DNA of 64,000 nt from Collinsella aerofaciens (lineage in GTDB: Bacteria; Actinomycetota; Coriobacteriia; Coriobacteriales; Coriobacteriaceae), in NCBI RefSeq assembly GCF_015558785.1, contig NZ_JADMOP010000003.1, positions 62,001-126,000 on the forward strand. Direction: 5' to 3'. A program made the translations under genes and the position numbers. Shown in pieces: positions 50,409-61,193 of the stretch. Every line of letters starts with the position of its first letter. Positions within the stretch are counted from its first letter, which is position 1. The notes under the pieces were generated by a model. That model did not search any database. It was not told the origin of the DNA and was given only the letters and a program-made list of their open reading frames with translations.

Positions 50409-50480
50409 GGTGGCGGCTGAGCCTTTCCCTCGGGAACTGGGCTTCGCGAAGTTTCCCGAGGGAAAGGCTCAGCCGCCACC
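50409..50480. repeat. 28-bp perfect hairpin with conserved ACTGGGCTTCGCGAAGTT tip
   Basis: GGTGGCGGCTGAGCCTTTCC and onward (50409-50436) pairs perfectly with 50453-50480. The tip, AACTGGGCTTCGCGAAGTTT, recurs inverted at the tip of the hairpin at 56145-56229, whose arms are different. It is followed directly by direct repeat DR1. Confidence 0.9.
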
Positions 50481-50554
50481 CTGCGACCTACCGGGGATTG
50501 CCATGACGTACGTTGGCTGATGAATTGGAAAGAAAGGTTAACGGAGGCTGAAAG
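50478..50554 (+). repeat. Direct repeat DR1 at the left edge of the accessory block
   Basis: 44 bases from 50478 (ACCCTGCGACCTACCGG and onward, through ATTGCCATGACGTACG) match 55943-55986 with two differences. A shared GAGGCTGAAAG follows at 50544-50554 and 56010-56020. Both copies have the same orientation, 5465 bases apart. Confidence 0.9.
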
Positions 50555-50567
50555 GCAATTGGTCCAG

Positions 50568-50598
50568 AAAAAACCCTGACGAATCTAATTCGTCAGGG
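50568..50598 (-). terminator. Rho-independent terminator of the toxin-antitoxin operon
   Basis: On the minus strand CCCTGACGAAT pairs perfectly with ATTCGTCAGGG, followed by TTTTTT. Confidence 0.9.
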
Positions 50599-50633
50599 CC
50601 CTACCAACGCTCACTCGTCGTTCATCGTTAAAG

Positions 50634-50984
50634 CTAGATATTCTCTTCCGCCCATTTCTCGAAATCGAGTGTTCGTCTCTGAGCAGTTCGGTAGACTTCC
50701 ATGTCTTCGCGAGCGCCTACCACTACGATGGCCATTTTTTCTTTAATTCTGATGAGACGGTACACGATTCGAATGCCACTTCCCCTGAGCTTGATTTTCA
50801 TAAAGCCAGTCAAATCCGTACCCGCCTTGTTTCCAAGAGGCTTGCCAAATCCACCCTCGTTCTGCGGCAATGGGTTCGTTCTGATTTTTTCTATAGCCTT
50901 AAGGACAATCTTTCGTTGGGAGCCGTCCAGACGCTTAATATCCTTGAGAGCATCTGGGTAGAAAGCGACTTCGTACCCACTCAT
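50634..50984 (-). CDS. RelE/ParE-family toxin
   Basis: A 116-residue toxin of the RelE superfamily. It has VAFYPDALKDIKRLDGSQR, GKPLGNKAGTDLTG, KIKLRGSGIRIVYRL and AIVVVGAREDMEVYR. The basic residues on the central strands fit an mRNA-cleaving fold, though the exact subfamily is not clear. Its start overlaps the antitoxin stop by 4 bases (ATGA), and a terminator follows. Confidence 0.88.
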   Translation of the reverse strand: MSGYEVAFYPDALKDIKRLDGSQRKIVLKAIEKIRTNPLPQNEGGFGKPLGNKAGTDLTGFMKIKLRGSGIRIVYRLIRIKEKMAIVVVGAREDMEVYRTAQRRTLDFEKWAEENI

Positions 50985-51301
50985 TCAAACTCGACCTCAT
51001 CCATCTGATCGAGTTCGTCCTGGCTCACACCCAGCTCTTCCATAACATCAGACAGGGAAACAAGCGCATCGTCACCTGTCGCAGCCACTCTCTTAAGCGC
51101 CAACGTTAACAAGGCGAGGTCCTCCTCCGCTTGCTTCGCTTCCCTGTATTCATCGGGTGTCACAATCACAAATGCTGGCTTGTTGTGTTTGAGGACCACA
51201 ACAGGATTGTCGTCCCCAACCTTCGAAAAGGCAGCCGAGCCCTTACCGTGGCTGAAATCGCTAATTGGAACAAGGTTGTCGAGCATCTGCAAGGCAGGCA
51301 T
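50981..51301 (-). CDS. Phd/YefM-family antitoxin
   Basis: A 106-residue antitoxin. The N-terminal DNA-binding part contains NLVPISDFSHGKGSAAF and NPVVVLKHNKPAFVIV, the Phd/YefM fold. The acidic C terminus (VMEELGVSQDELDQMDEVEF) is suited to wrapping the toxin. It precedes the toxin and should repress the operon through the palindrome at 51314-51341. Confidence 0.88.
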   Translation of the reverse strand: MPALQMLDNLVPISDFSHGKGSAAFSKVGDDNPVVVLKHNKPAFVIVTPDEYREAKQAEEDLALLTLALKRVAATGDDALVSLSDVMEELGVSQDELDQMDEVEFE

Positions 51302-51313
51302 ACATACCTCCTA

Positions 51314-51341
51314 AAAATGAATTCTTTTTCGAATTCATTTT
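51314..51341 (-). promoter_or_regulatory. Operator palindrome and promoter of the toxin-antitoxin operon
   Basis: AAAATGAATTC (51314-51324) and GAATTCATTTT (51331-51341) form a perfect 11-6-11 inverted repeat. It overlaps an extended -10 on the minus strand (TGATAAAAT) and lies just ahead of the AGGAGG ribosome site. This is the expected site for antitoxin binding. Confidence 0.7.
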
Positions 51342-51634
51342 ATCATTCTTTTTTGCTATATTGTGCCGCGCAACAGAAACAACCTTTTAGGATACGAATC
51401 CGAGCTTAGAATGACTGTTGGCCCTCGCACCGCCCTTGCCTCTTTTATTACGTCAAGTGGTATACAGCGAAGCAAAATGGCAATCTAAAGCACGCGGCAT
51501 TCGCCTCGCATCGCTACAAAAAACAAACTGCTCCCCACCCACTCGGGCAAGGAGCAAGCCTCATTTTTATAATCAGACCGAGAACCACAAACGCAGAAAC
51601 ACAGGCGACTTCAGTCCCTTATCGCCGAGAGACG
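51342..51634. other. AT-rich intergenic region, no gene seen
   Basis: About 290 bases between the antitoxin promoter and the esterase 3' end. A weak hairpin (GCTCC...GGAGC, about 51530-51553) is followed by ATTTTT. Nothing else is recognised. Confidence 0.35.
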
Positions 51635-52702
51635 TTATTGTGCAGCCATTTCTTTAAGCTTCTCGGCCATCAACAAACACACGTCTTCCGATTGCGGGTA
51701 CACGCCAAAATGATCGAAAAAACCATGGTCACACCCGGCATATTCGATGACCTCAACATCGATTCCTGAAGACCGTAATTTTGTAGCCCATTTTTCATCG
51801 GGGATACGAAGCGGATCGTATTCGGATGTCACGATAGTCACCGGGGAGAAATCAGTGCAGTCCTCAAGCATTAGCGCAGAAATCAACGGGTCATGAGGAG
51901 ACATTTTTCCGTGTGCGCAAAGTTCGACCATCGGACCGTCCGAATCGCGAAGATGGTCGATGCGAAAACGCGCAACGTCCTCCTGATCGGCTATCGCAGG
52001 AAAATCCTCATATCCCTCGCCCTGTTCGCCCGCAAGGTCGACTTCAGGATAGATTTCGAAGGCATGGGCTACAGCTCCAGCACCCCTGAGCTGAACACAC
52101 GCATTAGTAAGGCTTCCTCCCGCGGAGTCGCCGGCGACCATTATTTTATGAGGATCGATTCCGAGATCCGCGGCATGCTCGCGCACATAATCAAGAGCAA
52201 GAACGCAATCCTCGATCTGCCCCGGAAATGCCGTCTCCGGCGCCAAGCGGTATTCCGGATAAACCACCACTGCACCAGACTTTTCGGCGATGAACTCGAG
52301 CTGATGTTCAAATTGCAGAACATTCCCCGCCATAAACGCGCCGCCGTGCAGGTAAACAAGCGCCGGACTTGCCTCCTTATGATTTGGTGGCGTCCAGACG
52401 AATAAATCTATGTAGCGATCGGCCGCCTCCATGAGGATCTCATCGCGCTGAACCTCACCATCGAGTAGGCGGTATGTCGGCTTATCCGGGCGATGACGCA
52501 TTCCAATAAGGCTCGTCCAGCTCGGAGACATGCTAACATTCCGCATCTTCTTGCGGGATACCTCGAGAATTCGTGGGTCAAGCACATGCTCTCTTTCATC
52601 ATCAGGAACCGGACGAATTTGAACCTCGAGCCCTCTCTTCTCGGTTATAAACGAGCGACTGGAAATGGCACCAATCAACGCCTCGTCGTATTGTCTACCC
52701 AT
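51635..52702 (-). CDS. Alpha/beta-hydrolase esterase, hormone-sensitive-lipase type
   Basis: A 355-residue hydrolase. The oxyanion motif is YLHGGAFMAGN, the nucleophile elbow is GDSAGGSL, the catalytic Asp is in TSEYDPLR and the His in GCDHGFF. These are the HSL/acetyl-esterase hallmarks. The first 90 residues form an extra cap region. It is adjacent to, and divergent from, a GntR regulator of PTS genes, so it may deacylate a sugar before or after import (inference). Base composition is lower in GC than the core genes. Confidence 0.88.
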   Translation of the reverse strand: MGRQYDEALIGAISSRSFITEKRGLEVQIRPVPDDEREHVLDPRILEVSRKKMRNVSMSPSWTSLIGMRHRPDKPTYRLLDGEVQRDEILMEAADRYIDLFVWTPPNHKEASPALVYLHGGAFMAGNVLQFEHQLEFIAEKSGAVVVYPEYRLAPETAFPGQIEDCVLALDYVREHAADLGIDPHKIMVAGDSAGGSLTNACVQLRGAGAVAHAFEIYPEVDLAGEQGEGYEDFPAIADQEDVARFRIDHLRDSDGPMVELCAHGKMSPHDPLISALMLEDCTDFSPVTIVTSEYDPLRIPDEKWATKLRSSGIDVEVIEYAGCDHGFFDHFGVYPQSEDVCLLMAEKLKEMAAQ

Positions 52703-52826
52703 CTTAAATCCCCTCTCGGCAATAACGCCAAATCGATATTTCCATAACTTTTGAGATAACGGCTTATGATGTCCTCAGTTGTCGTATATCTATGTACTAA
52801 AGAAACTGAAAACCAAGGGGTCCACC

Positions 52827-53582
52827 ATGCCTGCAGCAAAAGACGAGTTCACTCAGCCAGAACTTCTCTATCAGACCGTTGAAAACGACATCCTCAAGAA
52901 AATAGTTTCTGGCGAACTCCCCGGCGGCAGTCAGATTCCCACCGAAACCGAGCTTTGCAAGCAATACAAAGTAAGCAGGATCACCGTAAGACGCGCCGTA
53001 CAGAATCTCATTGACCAAAGCTTGCTCTACCGCCTGCGAGGCAAGGGAACATTCGTAAACCCATCGAAGCTCACCCTGAAACGAGGAACAAGCACCATTT
53101 TCAATTTGAGCGCCGACCCCCAATACGGCGATAAAACAACCAAGTCCATCTTGGAAACAGGCTTAATCAAGGCTGATGCCCACATTGCACGGGAGCTCAA
53201 AATTGACAACGGAACCGTAGTGCAACGAGTTGCGCGCTTGGTTTATATCGAAAATGCCCCCTGCGCCATCGACACCGTTTATGCAACGCAGAGCACTCTA
53301 CCCGGACTGCTGGAGCTTCTCACAGACAATGCCAGTCTTTTCGACCTGATCGCCAACCATTACAGCATCGCAACCGGTATTGAGAAGCTCAAAATCACCG
53401 CAGGAATAGCGGGGCTCCAAGAAGCAAGCCTTCTCGGTTATATCGTTGGAGCCCCCGTGAGCGTTGTCGAGCACGTCACATATGCCTGCGATGAGATGCC
53501 GCTCCACTATTCAAAAACCGTTTGGCGAGCAGACGCATCGTCCTTCGAGTTCAGCATCTCAAAAGATGGACGCCTTCTCTAG
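52827..53582 (+). CDS. GntR-family (HutC/UTRA) transcriptional regulator
   Basis: A 251-residue regulator. The winged helix-turn-helix is at about 15-80 (PTETELCKQYKVSRITVRRA, then LRGKGTFV), followed by a UTRA effector-binding domain (about 100-245). Such proteins sense phosphosugars or related ligands. AAGGGG lies six bases before the ATG. It is divergent from the esterase and convergent with the PTS operon: its TAG and the EIID stop share the bases CTAG. It probably controls one or both neighbours. Confidence 0.9.
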   Translation: MPAAKDEFTQPELLYQTVENDILKKIVSGELPGGSQIPTETELCKQYKVSRITVRRAVQNLIDQSLLYRLRGKGTFVNPSKLTLKRGTSTIFNLSADPQYGDKTTKSILETGLIKADAHIARELKIDNGTVVQRVARLVYIENAPCAIDTVYATQSTLPGLLELLTDNASLFDLIANHYSIATGIEKLKITAGIAGLQEASLLGYIVGAPVSVVEHVTYACDEMPLHYSKTVWRADASSFEFSISKDGRLL

Positions 53583-54439
53583 CCCAAAATCCCCAGGACG
53601 CCGAGCACAATACCAGCAGCGAGAATGCCCACAATCTGCCAAATTATTTTGACCTGTTTCTTATTGCAAAGACACATGATTCCGAACGCGCAGAGCGGCA
53701 AAAGAGCCGGGAATATCCCGTCGAGCGTTTCCTGCAACTTAAACGCGGTGTCGCCGAAGTTAAGAGCGAGCGGAGTGGTAACTGCAACGGTGGTCGCTAC
53801 CATTCCACCAACTACCATTAGTCCCACAATCGCCAGGCCGGACGTAACTTTGCGCATTACATCAGAATCGTTCAGCTTTGAAATCATGCCACTGCCAAGC
53901 GAATAACCATACTGAAGCCCAAACCAGCGGATCAGGATCGTTGGGACATTATAAAGAAGCAGGAACAGGATTGGGCCGAGCAGACTGCCCGAAAGGCAAA
54001 GTCCCGTCACAACGCCCGTCGCAATCATGCGAAGCGTACTGGCGATCAGCGAATCTCCAATACCGGAAAGCGGAGCCATAAGCGATGCTTTCATGGCGTT
54101 AATTGAGGCGGCGTCAAAGTCCTGATTGTTGGCGTTCTCCTCCTCCATGGAGGCCACAATGCCGGCGACCAGAGGATTAAACGTAACTTGAATATTGTAG
54201 AACTCAAGATGACGCTTATATGCCTCGATCCGATCTTCGGGCTTATCGTATAACCGCTTGATTACCGGAATCATGTCGTAGCAGAAACCAACGTTCATTT
54301 GTCGGTCAAAGCTCCACATGATGTTGAGTGGAAAGCTACGCCAAAATAACGCCTTTAAGTCTTTCTTGGTTATTCTCTTATCGGTCGATTTATTTGACTC
54401 CGGCGAGAGCTCAAGAACATCATTAGAATTCGTTGTCAT
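53579..54439 (-). CDS. PTS mannose-family EIID component
   Basis: A 286-residue membrane component. It contains FWRSFPLNIMWSFDRQMNVG, the EIID opening, then EFYNIQVTFNPLVAGIVASM, APLSGIGDSLIASTLRMIA and several helices in the C-terminal half. With EIIC it forms the sugar channel. It overlaps the EIIC gene by 17 bases, so the two are translationally coupled. Confidence 0.92.
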   Translation of the reverse strand: MTTNSNDVLELSPESNKSTDKRITKKDLKALFWRSFPLNIMWSFDRQMNVGFCYDMIPVIKRLYDKPEDRIEAYKRHLEFYNIQVTFNPLVAGIVASMEEENANNQDFDAASINAMKASLMAPLSGIGDSLIASTLRMIATGVVTGLCLSGSLLGPILFLLLYNVPTILIRWFGLQYGYSLGSGMISKLNDSDVMRKVTSGLAIVGLMVVGGMVATTVAVTTPLALNFGDTAFKLQETLDGIFPALLPLCAFGIMCLCNKKQVKIIWQIVGILAAGIVLGVLGILG

Positions 54440-55199
54440 CGTCAACCTCCTTAGCGACCGCCGCACTGGCAGGCATAAAAATGTGAGCCATATTGAGGAT
54501 CCCAATCAGGATCAGCGAAAACGCCACGATACCGATCGTCGGAATATTTAGATAGGCACTCAGCAAGAAGCCTCCAAAGAATAGGAAGCTCAGCTCCTTG
54601 GTGGACAGGATTGACATAAGCTGCGCAAATCCAAGCGCGGGCAGAATACCCGTTGCGATCGTAAGCCCATTCGTAAGCCAATCAGGGATGGCGTCAATCA
54701 GCGCCTGAACAGCATCATTTCCAACGTAAAAAGCCACGCCGCAAATCAAGCCAAGCGCAATGATGTAGAGAATTCCATTGGTCCACATAGCGGCTGTAAT
54801 CGTTTTGGGGTCGTCCTTTTCGGCACCACGATCAGCCCAGACAGCCATAGGAGGCGTAACAACGCTATACATAAGGCTGTCAAACATGCCGGCAAGCACC
54901 GCAGTGGGCATAGCAATAGTCAGAGCGGTCTCGGGACCCGCACCCATAGTAATCGCAAAGGCTGTTCCCAAAACTGAACCAACAATTACGTTGGGCGGCA
55001 CGGCAGCACCAACCTGCCAGACCCCCATAAACGCGAGTTCGAGCTGGAAACCAACAATAACGCCAGTCGGAATATCACCCAAAAAAATACCGACAATCGC
55101 TCCGAGGACAATCGGACGCTCGACCATCGCGGTACCGAGCAAATAATCCGATTGACCTATAGCAGCAGCAAGACCAACCAGAAAAGCCTGAAGCAGCAT
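54423..55199 (-). CDS. PTS mannose/sorbose-family EIIC component
   Basis: A 258-residue membrane protein with about seven helices. AAIGQSDYLLG and VIVGFQLELAFMGVWQVGAA match the sorbose-type EIIC family. The sugar is not predictable from sequence by eye (mannose, sorbose, fructose, N-acetylgalactosamine and others are possible). It lies between the EIIB and EIID genes. Confidence 0.92.
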   Translation of the reverse strand: MLLQAFLVGLAAAIGQSDYLLGTAMVERPIVLGAIVGIFLGDIPTGVIVGFQLELAFMGVWQVGAAVPPNVIVGSVLGTAFAITMGAGPETALTIAMPTAVLAGMFDSLMYSVVTPPMAVWADRGAEKDDPKTITAAMWTNGILYIIALGLICGVAFYVGNDAVQALIDAIPDWLTNGLTIATGILPALGFAQLMSILSTKELSFLFFGGFLLSAYLNIPTIGIVAFSLILIGILNMAHIFMPASAAVAKEVDDDNEF

Positions 55200-55213
55200 A
55201 TTTCTTTCTCTTC

Positions 55214-55690
55214 CTACAAATCAAAACTTGTTACGATGCGTTTTTTCTCACTAGCAACCTGCCTTACCTCGAACTCGATTCCATCAGCCATGGCTTTCTT
55301 AATTTCATTAATATCGGATTGGGAAAGGCGCACAGCAGGGCCAAGCTCCTTTACGCTATCCCCCAACGGTCGAGCGCCGCCTAAATTCACAGACGTTATT
55401 TTTGGACACGCACGCGCAACTTCACAGGCGTCATGTACATTTCCCGTAACAACAATTAGCTCGTATTTATCCACCGCGCTTCCGTTAAGGGCCACGATGG
55501 AATCTTCTACACTTTTGACAACCAATTTGGCATCAGCGGGTTTTGCAATTCGCAGCGCTTGAATTCGCTCTTTGCTTGCGGCGTACTCATCTGAAACCAC
55601 AAGAATAGCGTTTGCTTTAAGCGCTGGATACCAAGAGAACACGGTCTGCCCATGCACTAACCGGCTATCGACGCGGCACAGTTTAATCAT
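55214..55690 (-). CDS. PTS mannose/sorbose-family EIIB component
   Basis: A 158-residue phosphotransfer subunit. The phosphorylated His is in CRVDSRLVHGQTVFSW, the family signature. It is the first gene of a IIB-IIC-IID operon. No mannose-family EIIA (PTS_EIIA_man) is encoded in the operon or the window, so the phosphoryl donor must come from elsewhere. GAAAGGGG precedes the ATG. Confidence 0.92.
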   Translation of the reverse strand: MIKLCRVDSRLVHGQTVFSWYPALKANAILVVSDEYAASKERIQALRIAKPADAKLVVKSVEDSIVALNGSAVDKYELIVVTGNVHDACEVARACPKITSVNLGGARPLGDSVKELGPAVRLSQSDINEIKKAMADGIEFEVRQVASEKKRIVTSFDL

Positions 55691-55737
55691 TTTGCCCCTT
55701 TCTCGACTTGAACGCAGACAATCATCCTTGACTGCTT

Positions 55738-55771
55738 ATGGCATATTACGTCATATGACGTAATATGCCAT
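55738..55771. promoter_or_regulatory. 34-bp perfect palindrome upstream of the PTS operon
   Basis: ATGGCATATTACGTCAT (55738-55754) is followed without a spacer by its exact reverse complement, ATGACGTAATATGCCAT (55755-55771). It lies 48 bases before the EIIB start. The AT-rich composition and lack of a T tract argue for an operator rather than a terminator, possibly of the nearby GntR regulator. Confidence 0.75.
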
Positions 55772-55858
55772 TACACAATATCTTGAACGGTTGAATATCA
55801 CCGCTAAATGGTATTTATCTCTAGAAACAGGGGAAGGTGCAATCCGTCTAGACACAGT

Positions 55859-55937
55859 GCGTCGGGGGCGGGCTGGGTTTTTATCTTCGCTCCCCTTGCT
55901 TCGCAAAGTCGCTCAGCTAAATAACCCAGCCCGACGC
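55859..55937. repeat. Hairpin adjoining direct repeat DR2
   Basis: GCGTCGG and CGGGCTGGGTT (55859-55880) pair with AACCCAGCCCGACGC (55923-55937), with a bulge of about five bases on the left side. The tip contains CTTGCTTCGCAAAGTCG, a relaxed version of the CTGGGCTTCGCGAAGTT tip at 50437-50452. Confidence 0.75.
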
Positions 55938-55942
55938 GGGAC

Positions 55943-56020
55943 ACCCTGCGACCTACCGGATATTGCCATGACGTACGTTGGCTGATTTGGTTTGGAATGG
56001 GAGGTTGACGAGGCTGAAAG
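55943..56020 (+). repeat. Direct repeat DR2 at the right edge of the accessory block
   Basis: This is the second copy of the repeat at 50478-50554: 44 bases with two differences (55943-55986), plus GAGGCTGAAAG at 56010-56020. As at DR1, a long hairpin lies immediately to its left. Confidence 0.9.
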
Positions 56021-56037
56021 TCCCTCCTATATAACGT

Positions 56038-56069
56038 GGGCGCCGTCGTTCGAATGAACGACGGCGCCC
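56038..56069. terminator. 14-bp perfect hairpin
   Basis: GGGCGCCGTCGTTC (56038-56051) pairs perfectly with GAACGACGGCGCCC (56056-56069) around a 4-base loop. There is no strong T tract on either side. Confidence 0.5.
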
Positions 56070-56144
56070 GCACTCATTTTCTATTCAGCCCTAGTCATCG
56101 CGCAAAGCCCCTTCGGCAGCACACGGTGCTATTGAATCACCGCA

Positions 56145-56229
56145 GGCCGGGGCGGGAGGCGGTCCTTTCTCTCGGAAAACTTCGCGAAGCCCAGTTTCCG
56201 AGAGAAAGTGTCCGGCTGCCGCCCCGGCC
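56145..56229. repeat. Long hairpin after carB with the conserved tip in inverted orientation
   Basis: GGCCGGGGCGG (from 56145) through CTTTCTCTCGGAAA (ending 56178) pairs with TTTCCGAGAGAAAG and CCGCCCCGGCC (56195-56229), with small bulges. The tip reads AAACTTCGCGAAGCCCAGTT, the reverse complement of the tip at 50435-50454. It ends 12 bases after the carB stop on the transcribed side. Confidence 0.85.
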
Positions 56230-56240
56230 GGCCAGGTCAA

Positions 56241-59555
<3,315 letters not shown>

Positions 59556-59556
59556 G

Positions 59557-60987
59557 TTAGTTCTCCTCGGTCTCAGTCTCGGCGAAATTCCAGCCAGCCA
59601 GGCGGTCCTTCGCGGTGTCGATGTCCAGGTAGTTCTCCTCGCCGTCCATGAGTCGCGTAAAGGCGGTAAAGAGATAGTGAGCATCGGTGGGGCCAGGCGA
59701 GGCCTCGGGGTGGTACTGGACCGAGAAGCACGGGGCGTCGAGCAGCTGGATGCCCTCGGCGGTGCCGTCGTTGAGGTTCACGTGCGTCAGGCGAATGCGG
59801 CCAAAGCGCTCGTTCATCACGACCGGCGCGATTCCGCGGCGCACCCAGACGCGCAGATCTCCATCGGCCGCATGCTCGGTCTCGCCGCCGGAAAGCTCGG
59901 GGACAAGCTTGCCCAAGCTGGGGAACAGCAGGCCAAAGCCATGGTTTTGTGCGGTGATCTCCACGCGACGGCTTACCAGGTTCATGACCGGCTGGTTGCC
60001 ACCGCGGTGACCGAACTTAAGCTTTTCCATCTGGGCGCCGCAGGCCAGGCTGATCATCTGGTGACCAAGGCAAATACCAAAGACCGGCACCTTGCCGATC
60101 AGCTGCTGCACCTGCTCGTAGGTCTCCACCACGGCGTCGGGGTCGCCGGGGCCATTGGACAAAAAGACGCCGTCGGGATTCATGTCGAGCACCTCGCTCG
60201 CGGGCGTATTCCACGGCACGACGGTAAGGTCGCAGCCGGCGCGGACCAGCCCTTCCAGAATGCCGCGCTTCACACCGCAGTCGTAGGCGACCACTTTGTG
60301 ACGGGCAGGAGCGGCAGCCGAAAGCGCAAAGCCATGCGTGGCAGGCAGGTCGGCGGCCACAAACTCATGAGGCGCGGGGCAACTTACGGTCTTGACCAGG
60401 TTCTCGCCTACCAGCGTAGGCGCTGCGGCCAGACGCTCGGCAAGCTCGTCGACGTCGAAGATCTCGGTCGAGATAATGCCCATCTTGGAACCATTGTCGC
60501 GCAGATGGCGCACCAGAGCGCGGGTGTCGACACCCTCGATAGCAACGATGCCGTGTGCGCGCAGGTACTCCGGCACGCTGACGGCCGAGCGCCAGTTAGA
60601 AGGCGTGGCGCACATGTCGCGAACGATCATGCCGCGCATGGCCGGAGCGCTCGCAGAGCGCACGGCGTCGCCGGGGAAGGCCGACTGGACGTCGGTCTCG
60701 TCGATACCGTAGTTGCCGATCTGCGGATAGGTCATGGTTACGATTTGGCCGGCATAACTCGGGTCGGTCATGACCTCAAAGTAGCCCTCGAGCGAGGTGT
60801 TGAAGCAGACTTCGCCGGTCGCGGTGCCCTCGGCGCCGCATGCACGTCCATAAAAAATGGTCCCATCCTCAAGATACAGGATGCAGGGACCACAGGTGCC
60901 CTTGCTGGTTTTGGCCAGCATACGCTGGCAAAGCTCGCTGGGCGCGAAGGTGCGGGCGGCAGCGCCCGCGGTATGGTTGTTCGCCAT
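59557..60987 (-). CDS. carA: Carbamoyl-phosphate synthase small subunit (glutaminase)
   Basis: A 476-residue subunit, somewhat longer than the usual 360-400 residues. The N-terminal domain has [15 protein letters not shown] and [20 protein letters not shown]. The class I amidotransferase domain has [15 protein letters not shown], the Cys nucleophile in VFGICLGHQ and the catalytic His/Glu in YHPEASPGP. About 30 extra N-terminal residues and a segment near 390-425 account for the length. AAGGAG precedes the ATG. Confidence 0.95.
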   Translation of the reverse strand: MANNHTAGAAARTFAPSELCQRMLAKTSKGTCGPCILYLEDGTIFYGRACGAEGTATGEVCFNTSLEGYFEVMTDPSYAGQIVTMTYPQIGNYGIDETDVQSAFPGDAVRSASAPAMRGMIVRDMCATPSNWRSAVSVPEYLRAHGIVAIEGVDTRALVRHLRDNGSKMGIISTEIFDVDELAERLAAAPTLVGENLVKTVSCPAPHEFVAADLPATHGFALSAAAPARHKVVAYDCGVKRGILEGLVRAGCDLTVVPWNTPASEVLDMNPDGVFLSNGPGDPDAVVETYEQVQQLIGKVPVFGICLGHQMISLACGAQMEKLKFGHRGGNQPVMNLVSRRVEITAQNHGFGLLFPSLGKLVPELSGGETEHAADGDLRVWVRRGIAPVVMNERFGRIRLTHVNLNDGTAEGIQLLDAPCFSVQYHPEASPGPTDAHYLFTAFTRLMDGEENYLDIDTAKDRLAGWNFAETETEEN

Positions 60988-61146
60988 AGTTCTCCTTCCC
61001 GGTCTCACAGGACCGGCTTAAAGGTGTGTAGTTAGGCCTCGCGGTATTGTAACCGTAAGCATGCCTCATGGCGTTAATTTCATCGAAATGTTTACGAAAT
61101 GATAATTATGACTTTCTATGCATAATGATTTTTCTAGGACGGGGAT

Positions 61147-61189
61147 TAAAAATCATCCCGCGAGGCTTGTGGCTCACGCGGGATGATGA
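61147..61189 (-). terminator. Rho-independent terminator of the exporter/membrane-protein operon
   Basis: On the minus strand CATCATCCCGCG pairs with CGCGGGATGAT, followed by TTTTTAATC. It lies just after the stop at 61194. Confidence 0.88.
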
Positions 61190-61193
61190 CGTC

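Noticed and set aside
55801-55985. Small plus-strand peptides ending in IAMTYVG at both direct repeats
   Set aside because: The shared peptide ending arises from the DNA repeat itself; no ribosome site or conserved start supports translation.
50409-56229. Integrative element with its own recombinase
   Set aside because: The block has flanking repeats but no integrase, transposase or relaxase gene within it, so I report only repeat-bounded cargo.
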